Assembly: GCF_024707505.1 (NCBI RefSeq)
Contig: NZ_CP102605.1
Span: 744,001 to 808,000 of the forward strand
Reading direction: 5' to 3'
Source of the DNA: Pantoea sp. SOD02
GTDB taxonomy: Bacteria > Pseudomonadota > Gammaproteobacteria > Enterobacterales > Enterobacteriaceae
DNA: 64,000 nt
Shown here: in pieces, positions 9,019-17,321 of the stretch
Layout: every line of letters starts with the position of its first letter
Position numbering within the stretch: the first letter of the stretch is position 1
Notes under the pieces: generated by a model
The model's input: only the letters and a program-made list of their open reading frames with translations
What the model was told of the DNA's origin: nothing
Database searches by the model: none
Translations under genes and position numbers: made by a program

Positions 9019-10359
9019 TCACTCGGCAGCGAGTGGCTTACCGGCGGTTTCTTTCAGATACAGCGTGCTGATGAGCGTCAACGCGGCGGTGAAAATCACC
9101 ATATAGCTGGGAATGCTGGCGATGCCGGTCATCCCAATCAGCCATGTCATCAGTAAGGGCGCGGAGCCGCCAAAGATCACCGTTGAGAGGTTGAAGCCGA
9201 TGCTGTAGGCGCTGTAACGCACGTTGGTGGGGAACATTTCGGCCAGCGTCGCCTGAATCACACCGGCATGTCCGGCGAAGGCAAAGGCCAGCAGAACGGC
9301 CGCCATGCACGCCAGCGGGAACATACCGAGCGTCAGCAACCAGAAACAGGGCCACGCCAGTAGCGCCATCGCAATCGCCGACGCCACCAGCAGCGGCTTG
9401 CGTCCAAGACGATCCGACAGCCACGCCATCATCGGAATGGTGGCGATAATGGTGATCAAGCCGCAGGCGGTGACCATCAGGCTTTGAATCTGCTGGAAGT
9501 GCATCACTTTATTCAGGTAGGTCGGCATGTAGACAAACAGGATGTAATAGCCCGGACCGTTGACCGCTGGCAGCGTGATCGCCAGTCCAATCGCTTTCAG
9601 ATGGCGCTTTGAGGAAAGCACTTCACGCAATGGATTGCGCACCACGCGCTTGTTGGCTTTTACCATCTGAAAATGGGGCGTGTCCTCAATGCGGGTGCGG
9701 ATGTAGACGCCAATCAAGGCCATCGGAATAGCCAGCAGGAACGGCACGCGCCACACCCAGGCGGTCATCGCCTCCGTACCGAACACGTTGATCAATCCGC
9801 TGATCAGCAGGCTGCCGAACAGCAACGCGATAAACGATCCCATCACCAGCGGCGACATCACCACCGCGCGGCGATGATCTTCGGCATATTCCGCCACGAA
9901 CGAACCTGCGCCCGAGACTTCGCCACCAGCAGAGAAACCCTGCACGATGCGCAGCAAAATCAGCAGCGCCGGTGCCGCCCAGCCAATGCTGGCGTAGCTC
10001 GGCAGCAGGCCAATCGCCGCCGTCGCCAGCGAGATCATCAGCAGAAGAATCGCCAGCAGCTTCTGACGGCCCATTTTGTCGCCAAGATAGCCGCAAATGA
10101 CGCCGCCAAACGGGCGCACAAAGAAGCTTACGGTGAAGCCGAGGTAGGTCAACATCAGGCCGGAATCGGTGGTGCTCATGTCACTGGCGGAAAACACCAG
10201 CACCAGTGAACTGACCAATAAGCCGTAAATGCCGTAGTCATACCACTCGACAAAGGATCCGACGCCGCCCGCAAGAGAAGCACGGCGGACGACGTTATTC
10301 TTGGTTGTTCCGTCCTTCGGCAAAGCGTAATCCATTGTTACCGCATGTGATTTCGTCAT
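9019..10359 (-). CDS. MFS metabolite:H+ symporter (MHS type)
   Basis: A 12-helix major facilitator. The opening GGVGSFVEWYDYGIYG is typical of the metabolite:H+ symporter group (ShiA, KgtP, ProP), and the loop-2 signature GYLGDKMGRQKLL follows. Start MTKSHAV at 10359 is preferred because AGGG lies 8 bp before it; a start ten codons earlier (10389) is possible. The length of 446 residues is usual. It lies between rraA and hyuA, so it probably imports the cluster's acidic or zwitterionic substrate across the inner membrane. Confidence 0.88.
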   Translation of the reverse strand: MTKSHAVTMDYALPKDGTTKNNVVRRASLAGGVGSFVEWYDYGIYGLLVSSLVLVFSASDMSTTDSGLMLTYLGFTVSFFVRPFGGVICGYLGDKMGRQKLLAILLLMISLATAAIGLLPSYASIGWAAPALLILLRIVQGFSAGGEVSGAGSFVAEYAEDHRRAVVMSPLVMGSFIALLFGSLLISGLINVFGTEAMTAWVWRVPFLLAIPMALIGVYIRTRIEDTPHFQMVKANKRVVRNPLREVLSSKRHLKAIGLAITLPAVNGPGYYILFVYMPTYLNKVMHFQQIQSLMVTACGLITIIATIPMMAWLSDRLGRKPLLVASAIAMALLAWPCFWLLTLGMFPLACMAAVLLAFAFAGHAGVIQATLAEMFPTNVRYSAYSIGFNLSTVIFGGSAPLLMTWLIGMTGIASIPSYMVIFTAALTLISTLYLKETAGKPLAAE

Positions 10360-10414
10360 TGGTTTGCCCTGAAAGTGTGGTGAAAACATCCCCGGAATGC
10401 GCTAAGCCAGCGGC

Positions 10415-11047
10415 TTATTTATACTGACGCGTCACTTCTGCCGTCATTTCTGCTTCACGGCGCGCCACTTCCTGCACCGCCGCTAATACGGCTTCGGCGC
10501 GCCAGAAGGGAATGATGATCACGCCGTCATCGTCGCCGACCACGATGTCACCCGCACAGCACACCACGCCGCCAATCGCCACCGGTTCACCGATCACGCC
10601 CGGACCGTTTTTGAACGGACCCGCCGGCGTGGTGCCGCGACAGAAAGTGGGTAAACCGGTGGATTCAATCACGCTGCGATCGCGAACTGCGCCGTCGATA
10701 ACCTGCGCCACCGCACCGGCATGCTGGAAGCGCTGCGTCAGCTGCTCGCCCACCAGCGCCCGATCAATGTGGCCCTGGCCGTTAATCATCATCACGTCGC
10801 CCGGTTGGATGTAATCCAGCGCGCGGATCACTGCCGCGTTGTCGCCAGCCGTGACCTGAACCGGAAAGGCAAAGCCAACAAACGCCGTGTTGGAGGAGAC
10901 CGGAACAATGCCGCCATCGCACATATTCAGTCTTTCCATCGCATCGCCAATGTTGGCAACAGGAAATTCGGCAAATGCCGCCAGCCATTTATTTTCCGGG
11001 CGCTGCCATGATGTCGAAATACGGACTTCAGCCGTTTCAAGAGCCAT
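10415..11047 (-). CDS. RraA-like protein (HMG/CHA aldolase or oxaloacetate decarboxylase family)
   Basis: The protein is 210 residues and is first in the minus-strand cluster. It has the RraA-fold landmarks NIGDAMERL, GDNAAVIRAL, a GEQLTQRFQHAGA stretch and DGAVRD, whose G-x-x-D/R-D residues bind the divalent metal and the alpha-keto acid in this family. Characterised relatives in catabolic operons are 4-hydroxy-4-methyl-2-oxoglutarate/4-carboxy-4-hydroxy-2-oxoadipate aldolases. The name RraA (RNase E inhibitor) would mislead here because the setting is catabolic. AAGGTGA lies well placed before the ATG at 11047. Confidence 0.85.
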   Translation of the reverse strand: MALETAEVRISTSWQRPENKWLAAFAEFPVANIGDAMERLNMCDGGIVPVSSNTAFVGFAFPVQVTAGDNAAVIRALDYIQPGDVMMINGQGHIDRALVGEQLTQRFQHAGAVAQVIDGAVRDRSVIESTGLPTFCRGTTPAGPFKNGPGVIGEPVAIGGVVCCAGDIVVGDDDGVIIIPFWRAEAVLAAVQEVARREAEMTAEVTRQYK

Positions 11048-11058
11048 TATCGGTCACC

Positions 11059-11108
11059 TTTTAAAATGAAAAACCATTATCAAGTGAGAAACTTTTATCA
11101 TTTTAAAA
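11059..11108 (-). promoter_or_regulatory. leader/promoter region with perfect 11-bp inverted repeat before the hydantoinase operon
   Basis: TTTTAAAATGA (11059-11069) and TCATTTTAAAA (11098-11108) are perfect inverted copies 28 bp apart, immediately upstream of the rraA-like start. Between them are two ATTATCA/TTTATCA-like half sites. This could be a pair of operator half sites for the cluster's TetR protein or a leader hairpin. A TTGCAC about 20 bp further upstream is a possible -35 box. The remaining 11109-11470 is AT-rich and shows no gene. Confidence 0.4.
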
Positions 11109-11470
11109 ATTAGGTGTGCAACGTCTTTTTTACATGGATATGACAGGTGCGAGGTTTTAAATTAACGGAATTGTGCAGGATTCAATCGGAGGGGATGTTT
11201 TTAATATATTGATTATAAACAATATTCATTCAGTCGCTTTTAATCCGCTTAGCGGTCTGCTACCGAAATAAATCGGATTATGCGCTGCTATAGTGTTTTC
11301 TTATGTTGATTTTATGAGGAGAAGCACAAATTAAGTGCATTAATTATTGAATCAGGCGATACGTGTCACAATTTGGTGCGGTAATTAACGCGGAGCCATA
11401 AGTAAATAAATAAAGGCTTCAGTTTTCAGCGGTTAAATAATTGGATGCGATGTTACATTGCACTGTGGCG

Positions 11471-11550
11471 GTGCGCATAAATGCGCACCTGGTCGCCATA
11501 AATGGCGCCCCTACGACAGCGGGTTTGTAGGGTCGCCATTTATGGCGACC
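11471..11550. repeat. REPIN-like repeat cluster, one GTGCGCAT-type plus two GGTCGCCAT-type palindromes
   Basis: GTGCGCATAAATGCGCAC (R2 type) is followed by a GGTCGCCAT palindrome with CCCTAC, a short loop, then GTAGG and an inverted GGTCGCCAT palindrome. It begins 3 bp beyond the stop of the GntR gene. It shows both repeat subtypes in one locus. Confidence 0.85.
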
Positions 11551-11553
11551 TCA

Positions 11554-12348
11554 TCACATCACCTTACCCTGAAAAATCGGTACCGATTCGAACAGGTAGC
11601 CATCAAAGTCCGGTGCATCGGCATCGGATAACTCCAGTAGCGTATTCTTGACGTTTTCCAGGTGCTGCCACATCGCCTGCCAGGAACCCATCACATCACG
11701 ACGTCGCAGCGCGGCCAGAATGGTTTGATGATCGCCCAGCCACTTCAGGCGGTAAGCGCGGGTCTCATACTGCGGTCGCAGCTGCTGCCAGAGCGGGCTG
11801 GCTTCGTGATGACGCCAGACGCTGGTAACCGTATCGAGCAGCATCTGATTTTGCGTCGCGCCCGCCAGCAGCAAATGAAATAACTTGTCATTATCCTGGC
11901 TGCTGTCGTTGAGCGCGATGGCGCGCTGCTCCTGCTCCAGCGTGCGGCGCAGGTTTTCGATATCGGCTTTGGTGGCCATTTTAGCGGCGAAGGCGGCGAT
12001 ATTGCTCTCCAGCAACTGACGCGCCTGCAACATCTCGAACGGGCCGACATCGCTGCGGAAAAACGCCTCTTCCGCATCCTCACTTTCCGAAGGAATGCGC
12101 ATCACGTAAACGCCGGAACTTTGACGAATATCCACCGTGCCTTCCAGCTCCAGCATCAGCAACGCTTCACGCACAATGGTGCGGCTCACGCCCCAGGTTT
12201 CCGCCAACTGTCGCTCTGGCGGCAGTCGTGAGCCAACCGGGTAATTGCCATCGAGGATTTGCTGACGCAGATGCTGACCAATTTCCTGATACTGCTTTTT
12301 CTCTTGTGGCGCTTCGGCTTTTTCCACGCTCTCACCCTTTTGCATCAT
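11554..12348 (-). CDS. GntR/FadR-type regulator, UxuR/ExuR-like
   Basis: The protein is 264 residues. The N-terminal winged helix-turn-helix is RLPPERQLAETWGVSRTIVREALLMLE at about residues 41-67, followed by an FCD ligand domain. The C-terminal run GPFEMLQARQLLESNIAAFAA and the WLGDHQTILAALRRRD / MWQHLENVK segments are strikingly close to E. coli UxuR/ExuR. It is the last gene of the beta-glucoside PTS operon. Sites resembling the UxuR operator occur in that operon's promoter region, so a local regulatory role is likely. The true start may be the GTG at 12327, which has AAGGGTGAG upstream. Confidence 0.88.
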   Translation of the reverse strand: MMQKGESVEKAEAPQEKKQYQEIGQHLRQQILDGNYPVGSRLPPERQLAETWGVSRTIVREALLMLELEGTVDIRQSSGVYVMRIPSESEDAEEAFFRSDVGPFEMLQARQLLESNIAAFAAKMATKADIENLRRTLEQEQRAIALNDSSQDNDKLFHLLLAGATQNQMLLDTVTSVWRHHEASPLWQQLRPQYETRAYRLKWLGDHQTILAALRRRDVMGSWQAMWQHLENVKNTLLELSDADAPDFDGYLFESVPIFQGKVM

Positions 12349-12405
12349 GGTGCATTCGGCCCGGCCGCGTCCTGTGCGAGCCGGAACCTGACTGCTATCT
12401 GGGCG

Positions 12406-12723
12406 CTAGTGTACCAAAGCCAGCGCCTGATCGAGTACCTTTGCACCATTCAACGTGCCGTAAGCCACGGTATCGATCACCGCAATCGGCAGCTGATAGC
12501 TGTCGGTCAGCTTTTTATTCTCCTCCAGTTTAAAGCGCACCTGCGGCCCCAGCAGCACCACTACCACGTCCTGACCGTAATTTTGTAGCTCTTCACGCAG
12601 GTTCTGTTCCGGAATGGCGTAGATCTGGTACTCAAGACCGCGTGCTACCGCCTCTTTCTCAATGCGGGTGACTAACATCGAAGTCGACATGCCTGCTGCA
12701 CAGGCCAGAATAATGCGTTTCAT
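12406..12723 (-). CDS. PTS lactose/cellobiose-type EIIB
   Basis: The 105-residue cytosolic EIIB carries phosphate from EIIA to the sugar. The phosphorylated cysteine is Cys8 in ILACAAGMSTSMLV, the usual place. YGQDVVVVLLGPQVRF is typical of the lactose/cellobiose EIIB fold. It lies 9 bp after the GH1 gene and is followed by the regulator gene. Together with EIIC and the divergent EIIA it completes a split permease. Confidence 0.93.
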   Translation of the reverse strand: MKRIILACAAGMSTSMLVTRIEKEAVARGLEYQIYAIPEQNLREELQNYGQDVVVVLLGPQVRFKLEENKKLTDSYQLPIAVIDTVAYGTLNGAKVLDQALALVH

Positions 12724-12732
12724 CGGTCGTCC

Positions 12733-14160
12733 TTATTTGGCTTCATCGTCAATGTTGAGGGTCAATTGCTGGGTGTCACGCAACTTACGGAACCAGTGCG
12801 CGGATTTCTTCATGCGTCGCTGCCGCTGGTTGTCGAGGTCGATCTCAATCAGTCCGTAACGATTTTTGAAGGCGTTCATCGGCGAAACGTTGTCGGTGAA
12901 GGCCCACAACATGTAGCCCTGACAGTTGCTGCCCGCTTCACGTGCACGCACCGCCTGGTAAAGATGTTCAGCAATAAAGTTGATGCGGTAGTCGTCCTGA
13001 ATTTCCCCCTGCGCATCCTTAAATTGCGCTTCGTTTTCGATGCCCATGCCGCTCTCGGCCACAAACCACGGCAGATTGCCGTACTCCTCTCTCATGCGCT
13101 GCGCCATGTCGAAGACAATGCGCGGCTGAATTTCCCAGCCGCGCGAGCTGTTCATGCGGCGACCCGGCAGCTCAAAATGTTCGTAGTAAAAGGCGGGATG
13201 AAATGGCGTCTCCGGATGCCACGCGCGTGACGGCGCTTTTACGCGATGCGGATAGTAAAGATTCAGACCCACTTCATCGACGGTGTTGGCGGCAATGATC
13301 GCCAGCTCGTCCTCGGTGACGTCCCACTGCACTTCATGTTTATCCAGCAGCTGCAACAATTCAGCTGGATAAACGCCTTTGATCGCCGGGTCGAGAAATA
13401 CCCGGTTGTAGAACAGATCGTAGATTTTCGCGGCTTTAACATCGTGCGCCGCCGACGAGCGCGGATAGGTCACTTCCGGATTGAGAATGGTGCCCACCGT
13501 GCCGGCATAACCCTGCTGGCGGAACAGTTTCACCACCTTCGCCGTGGCGAGATTTTTATGGTGATTCCACTGCATCCACTTATGGGTGTTCTGCTCATAC
13601 GGCCAGCGCAGCGCATCAAGATAGACGCGCGTCTGCACCACAATCGGCTCATTAAATACAAACCAGCGCGTCACTTTTCCGGCGTAGCGGGCAAACACCT
13701 TTTCGACATAGCGAATAAACAACTCCACCACATGTTTTGACTGCCAGCCGCCGTACTCTTCCAGCAACTGCAGCGGCAGTTCGTAATGTTCGAGGCACAA
13801 CATCAGTTCAATGCCCTGACGCTGCATCTCATCAATCAGTTGGTCGTAATAGGCCGCGTACTCCTCATCAACCACCGCGTTTTCATAGTCGATGAGAAAG
13901 CGCGACCAGTTGATGGAGGTGCGATAGTGCGTCAGCCCAGCCGCTTTCATCAGCGCCACGTCTTCGCGGAAGCTGTTGATAAAATCGGTCGCCACCGCCG
14001 GTCCATAACCGTTGTGCCAGACATGACGATCCTGCTGGTACCAGGCATCCAGATACGAATCCTGCCCGGCTTTTTTGCCGCTCCAGCCTTCGGTTTGCCA
14101 GGCCGATGCCGCCGCGCCGAGGATAAAGCCCTCTGGCAGCGCAATGGTGTGCTTACTCAT
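12733..14160 (-). CDS. GH1 6-phospho-beta-glucosidase
   Basis: The 475-residue glycoside hydrolase family 1 enzyme is of usual length. The N-terminal FILGAAASAWQTEG signature is present. The acid/base glutamate is in FVFNEPIV near residue 167 and the nucleophile in WFVAESGMG near residue 365 (ESG instead of the common ENG, as in some phospho-glucosidases). It should hydrolyse the phosphorylated disaccharide delivered by the PTS in the cytosol. It sits between EIIC and EIIB with 9-bp gaps, so it is cotranscribed. Cellobiose, gentiobiose or an aryl-beta-glucoside could be the substrate. Confidence 0.92.
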   Translation of the reverse strand: MSKHTIALPEGFILGAAASAWQTEGWSGKKAGQDSYLDAWYQQDRHVWHNGYGPAVATDFINSFREDVALMKAAGLTHYRTSINWSRFLIDYENAVVDEEYAAYYDQLIDEMQRQGIELMLCLEHYELPLQLLEEYGGWQSKHVVELFIRYVEKVFARYAGKVTRWFVFNEPIVVQTRVYLDALRWPYEQNTHKWMQWNHHKNLATAKVVKLFRQQGYAGTVGTILNPEVTYPRSSAAHDVKAAKIYDLFYNRVFLDPAIKGVYPAELLQLLDKHEVQWDVTEDELAIIAANTVDEVGLNLYYPHRVKAPSRAWHPETPFHPAFYYEHFELPGRRMNSSRGWEIQPRIVFDMAQRMREEYGNLPWFVAESGMGIENEAQFKDAQGEIQDDYRINFIAEHLYQAVRAREAGSNCQGYMLWAFTDNVSPMNAFKNRYGLIEIDLDNQRQRRMKKSAHWFRKLRDTQQLTLNIDDEAK

Positions 14161-14169
14161 CGAATCTCC

Positions 14170-15504
14170 TTAATTTTGTGCCAGCTCGGCCTGCAGATTT
14201 TTCGCTTCCGCCGCTTCGGCGCGACGTGCAGCCACTTTGACAAACGGCAGATAAATCAATACTGAAACCACAATGCAGATGATTTGCGTCACTACCGCGC
14301 CCATCGAACCGGCGGTCGAGAGCCACGCATTGATGATTGGCGGCGTAGTCCAGGGAACCATCACCACCGCTTTACCGGCGAAGCCCATCACCGTGGCGAA
14401 ATAGCCAATCGAACCGGTTACCAGCGGCGTGATGATGAAGGGAATAGCGAGAATGGGATTGAGCATGATCGGCATACCAAAAATCACCGGCTCATTGATG
14501 TTGAATAAGCCAGGTCCAAACGACAGTTTGGCGATTTCCCGCATCTCTTTGCGTTTGGTGGCAATCATCACCGCGGTTAACAGCCCAATCGTCAGACCGG
14601 AACCGCCGATGCTCATATACACATCCCAGAACGGCATGGTGATGATGTTTGGCGCTTCTTTGCCTTGCTCGAAGGCGTTCATGTTGACCAGAATCGCCCC
14701 CAGCAGCAGCGGCTCGCGAATCGGTTTCACCATTTGGTTACCGTGAATACCAATCACCCAAAACAGCTGGGCAACAAACATCAACAGCAGAATGCCCCAC
14801 AAGCTCTGCACCACCGATTCCAGCGGCTGCTGCACCACTTTGTATACCGCGTCGTACAGGTACATGCCGGTGATCTGATGGAAGATAAAGCCAAAGGTGG
14901 CGACCAGCGTGACGGTGATGATCGACGGGATCAGCGCGGAAAATGATGCGGCTACGTTCGGCGGCACGGTATCCGGCATTTTGATTTTTAGCCGTTCAAC
15001 CTGCTCCAGCCGGCAGTAAATCTCCACCGACAGAATGGCGATAAACATGCCGAGGAACAGACTTTTGGTATCGGAGAACTGTTTCGCCAGCACATCGGTG
15101 ACCACATGCATCTGGCCATCTACCAGCATTTGCAGCGTGGTGGGCGTCACCGAGATGAAGCAGATGATCGCCAGCAGGCCGGGAAACAACGTTTTAATGC
15201 CGTTGATGCGACCCAGTTCGATACCAATCAGAAACACCGCGCCAATATTCAGAAAGCTCAGCGTGGCGTAGTTAATGCTGCTGGTGATCGGTTTTAAATC
15301 GGCGAGAAACGACAGCGCAGAGAAACTGGCGAGGCCATTTTTCGGGTCCAGCACCATGTTGGAAATCAGTACCGAAAACGCGCCGACGATGATCACTGGC
15401 ATCAGCGTGATGAACGAGGCTTTGATCGCCATGATGTAGCGGTAGCTATTGAATCGCGTGGCAAAGCTACCCAGCGAATCGATAAGACGTTCCTGTAGAG
15501 ACAT
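14170..15504 (-). CDS. PTS lactose/cellobiose-type EIIC permease
   Basis: This 444-residue membrane protein has about ten hydrophobic segments. Family marks include ITLMPVIIVGAF near the N-terminus, FWVIGIHGNQMV near 255, FNINEPVIFGMPIMLNP near 335 (the sugar-site NEPxxFG motif) and WTTPPIINAWLSTAGS near 390. It is the first gene of the minus-strand PTS operon and starts at the divergent promoter shared with EIIA. Confidence 0.93.
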   Translation of the reverse strand: MSLQERLIDSLGSFATRFNSYRYIMAIKASFITLMPVIIVGAFSVLISNMVLDPKNGLASFSALSFLADLKPITSSINYATLSFLNIGAVFLIGIELGRINGIKTLFPGLLAIICFISVTPTTLQMLVDGQMHVVTDVLAKQFSDTKSLFLGMFIAILSVEIYCRLEQVERLKIKMPDTVPPNVAASFSALIPSIITVTLVATFGFIFHQITGMYLYDAVYKVVQQPLESVVQSLWGILLLMFVAQLFWVIGIHGNQMVKPIREPLLLGAILVNMNAFEQGKEAPNIITMPFWDVYMSIGGSGLTIGLLTAVMIATKRKEMREIAKLSFGPGLFNINEPVIFGMPIMLNPILAIPFIITPLVTGSIGYFATVMGFAGKAVVMVPWTTPPIINAWLSTAGSMGAVVTQIICIVVSVLIYLPFVKVAARRAEAAEAKNLQAELAQN

Positions 15505-15553
15505 TGGTCAACCCTCAGCGGTTTTAGGTGTTATGCATCAGCTTGATGGTTCG

Positions 15554-15658
15554 TGGCATACCAAAATGGCGATATTCGCGCTTAATTTCTGTGATCATGC
15601 TCGCGGAACTCCTTTTTGGTATTCCGGTAGCATCGTTATCACCAATTTGGCATACCAA
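15554..15658. promoter_or_regulatory. divergent PTS promoter region with three UxuR/ExuR-like operator sites
   Basis: Three similar dyads lie between the divergent EIIC and EIIA genes: TGGCATACCA at 15554-15563, TGGTATTCCG at 15617-15626 and TTGGCATACCAA at 15647-15658. The last is a near-perfect 12-bp palindrome about 15 bp before the EIIA start. From memory, E. coli UxuR/ExuR sites contain a TGGTATACCA-type core. The neighbouring GntR regulator is UxuR-like, so autoregulated repression of both transcription units is likely. Confidence 0.6.
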
Positions 15659-15672
15659 TAAGTGAGGCGGAT

Positions 15673-15984
15673 ATGGATTTTGAACAAACGATGATGGAGT
15701 TGCTGATTAATGCTGGTGAGGCGCGTTCGCAAGCCATGATGGCAATCCAGCAGGCGCGTAAAGCTGACTGGCAAGGTGCCGATGAGGCTTTGGCGGCGTC
15801 AGATGAGGCCGCCAAAGTGGCGCATAAAATCCAAACCGCATTGATTGGCGCCGATGAAGGCTGCGGCAAAGTGCCGGTTACGCTGATTTTGGTGCATGCG
15901 CAGGATCATCTGATGACGGCGATGCTGTGCCGCGATCTGGCGGGCGAGTTGGTGCTATTGAGGAAGGAGTTGCACGGGAAGTAA
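15673..15984 (+). CDS. PTS lactose/cellobiose-type EIIA
   Basis: The 103-residue helical EIIA accepts phosphate from HPr. The active-site motif LVHAQDHLM is complete, with His75 as the expected phosphorylated residue. GAGG lies at good distance before the ATG at 15673. It is transcribed away from the EIIC-GH1-EIIB-GntR operon, which is unusual for such systems, where EIIA normally lies in the same operon. Confidence 0.93.
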   Translation: MDFEQTMMELLINAGEARSQAMMAIQQARKADWQGADEALAASDEAAKVAHKIQTALIGADEGCGKVPVTLILVHAQDHLMTAMLCRDLAGELVLLRKELHGK

Positions 15985-16077
15985 GGGTGCAGCAAGGATG
16001 AATATTTAAACCATTCTGGAAGAATCAAGCTTCAGGCGATATAACGTGAGTTCCCTTCCGCCATCACAGAGGAACCT

Positions 16078-16707
16078 ATGGCGCTGTCACATGAATTGAT
16101 TCTGATCTACACCACCTATTTCGTCGCCACCGCCAGTCCTGGCCCGAGCAATATGGCGATTATGGGCACGGCGATGAAACAGGGACGCGGCGCGGCGCTG
16201 GCATTAGCCAGTGGCGTAATTGGCGGTTCGATGATGTGGGCGCTGCTGGCGGCCTGCGGCGTGCTCACCGTGCTGGCCACTTTCGCGCAACTGCTGATTG
16301 TGCTGAAGATTGGCGGCGGATTGTATCTGTTGTGGCTGGCGTTCAAGGCGGGGAAATCGGCATTGCGTAAGCCAGATGCCAGCGAATTCGCGCCGGGCAG
16401 CGAGAAAGCGCACTTTGGCAAAATGTTTCGCCAGGGCATTTTGATGCACGTCGGCAATCCTAAAGCGATTTTGACGTGGGTGGCGATCATGTCGGTGGCG
16501 TTAAAACCGGGTGCGGCGGCATCAACCTTGCCAATGATAATTGCAGGCTGCGCGGCGATTTGTGTGCTGGTGTTTGGCGGTTATGCGGTGTTGTTTTCCA
16601 CTGCGGTGATGGCGGCATTTTATCGCCGCATCCGTCGTGGGCTGGATGCGATGCTGGCTTGTTGCTTTACGGTTGCTGGGTTGAAACTGGTGTTTAGCCG
16701 GAGTTGA
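16078..16707 (+). CDS. LysE/RhtB family amino acid exporter
   Basis: The protein is 209 residues with about six hydrophobic segments. The signature SPGPSNMAIMGTAMKQGRGAAL near residues 20-40 is typical of the RhtB/LysE family, and GNPKAILTW near 130 is the second conserved block. It should export an amino acid or related small molecule across the inner membrane. AGAGGAACCT precedes the ATG. The 93-bp gap from EIIA makes cotranscription possible, but no functional link is obvious. Confidence 0.9.
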   Translation: MALSHELILIYTTYFVATASPGPSNMAIMGTAMKQGRGAALALASGVIGGSMMWALLAACGVLTVLATFAQLLIVLKIGGGLYLLWLAFKAGKSALRKPDASEFAPGSEKAHFGKMFRQGILMHVGNPKAILTWVAIMSVALKPGAAASTLPMIIAGCAAICVLVFGGYAVLFSTAVMAAFYRRIRRGLDAMLACCFTVAGLKLVFSRS

Positions 16708-16732
16708 TGTGGGGAGGTCGCCATTAATGGCG

Positions 16733-17263
16733 TAATGCATGTCAGATAAGCAGCGCACTGACATCGCAGGGACTCCGCCCGCTAAGCATCTGGTAGTTTC
16801 AGAATGTGTGAAGCAGGCGGCCGGGCTAAGGTCCGAAGGCGCGGACCTTAGCAATCCGCGCCTGCGCCGCCTGTGATGACAGTGTCCGCACGTATTCATG
16901 CGCACCAGGTCGCCATAAATGGCAACCCTACGGAATTTGTAGCGATGGCGAGTCAGGAAAATGCATTGCTGCTGCAGCGCGGGTGTTGAGGCGACATCCT
17001 AATCCGCTGAACGATTGAGGGATTCCAGGGCGAGCCGCATGGATGCGGCGAGAGGTGGCGCTGAGCAGGAGCGAATCGCCGCCGGTCCGTCAGGAATCGT
17101 GAATGAGTGAAGGCACCGCGAAGCGGCGGGTTGGGCTGGCGCAAGGCCCGGGAGTGCAGAGGGCGCGGCCAGGCGCCCTTTGCTCGGTCGCAGCACGGAG
17201 ATGCTGCAACTGCCTCAGCACATGGCGAACGAAAGTCACTCTGTGCTTAACTGATCGGCATTA
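16733..17263. mobile_element. 531-bp non-coding transposon-like element with IS4-like ends, inserted in a palindromic repeat
   Basis: The right end read inward is TAATGCCGATCAGTTAAG, which matches my memory of the E. coli IS4 terminal repeat. The left end is TAATGCATGTCAGATAAG, an imperfect inverted partner. The flanks are CGCCATTAATGGCG (16719-16732) and CGCCATTTATGGCG (17264-17277), a 14-bp direct repeat with one mismatch, as expected for an IS4-family target duplication. No transposase frame is present. Inside are a perfect 10-bp hairpin (CTAAGGTCCG/CGGACCTTAG, about 16827-16852), another copy of the GGTCGCCAT repeat (16908-16931) and GC-rich hairpins in 17010-17190. Because the flanking site is itself a palindrome, part of the apparent duplication could be coincidence. 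Confidence 0.5.
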
Positions 17264-17312
17264 CGCCATTTATGGCGACCCTACAAAACCTTGCTGGTGC
17301 GCATATTTACGC
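17264..17312. repeat. right half of the interrupted palindromic repeat plus a GTGCGCAT-type copy
   Basis: CGCCATTTATGGCGACCCTAC is followed by a GTGCGCATATTTACGCAC copy that ends 9 bp before the lipoprotein stop. The matching left part, GGTCGCCATTAATGGCG, is at 16716-16732, just beyond the lysE-like stop. The two halves were probably one repeat locus before the 531-bp insertion. Confidence 0.7.
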
Positions 17313-17321
17313 ACCCATACA

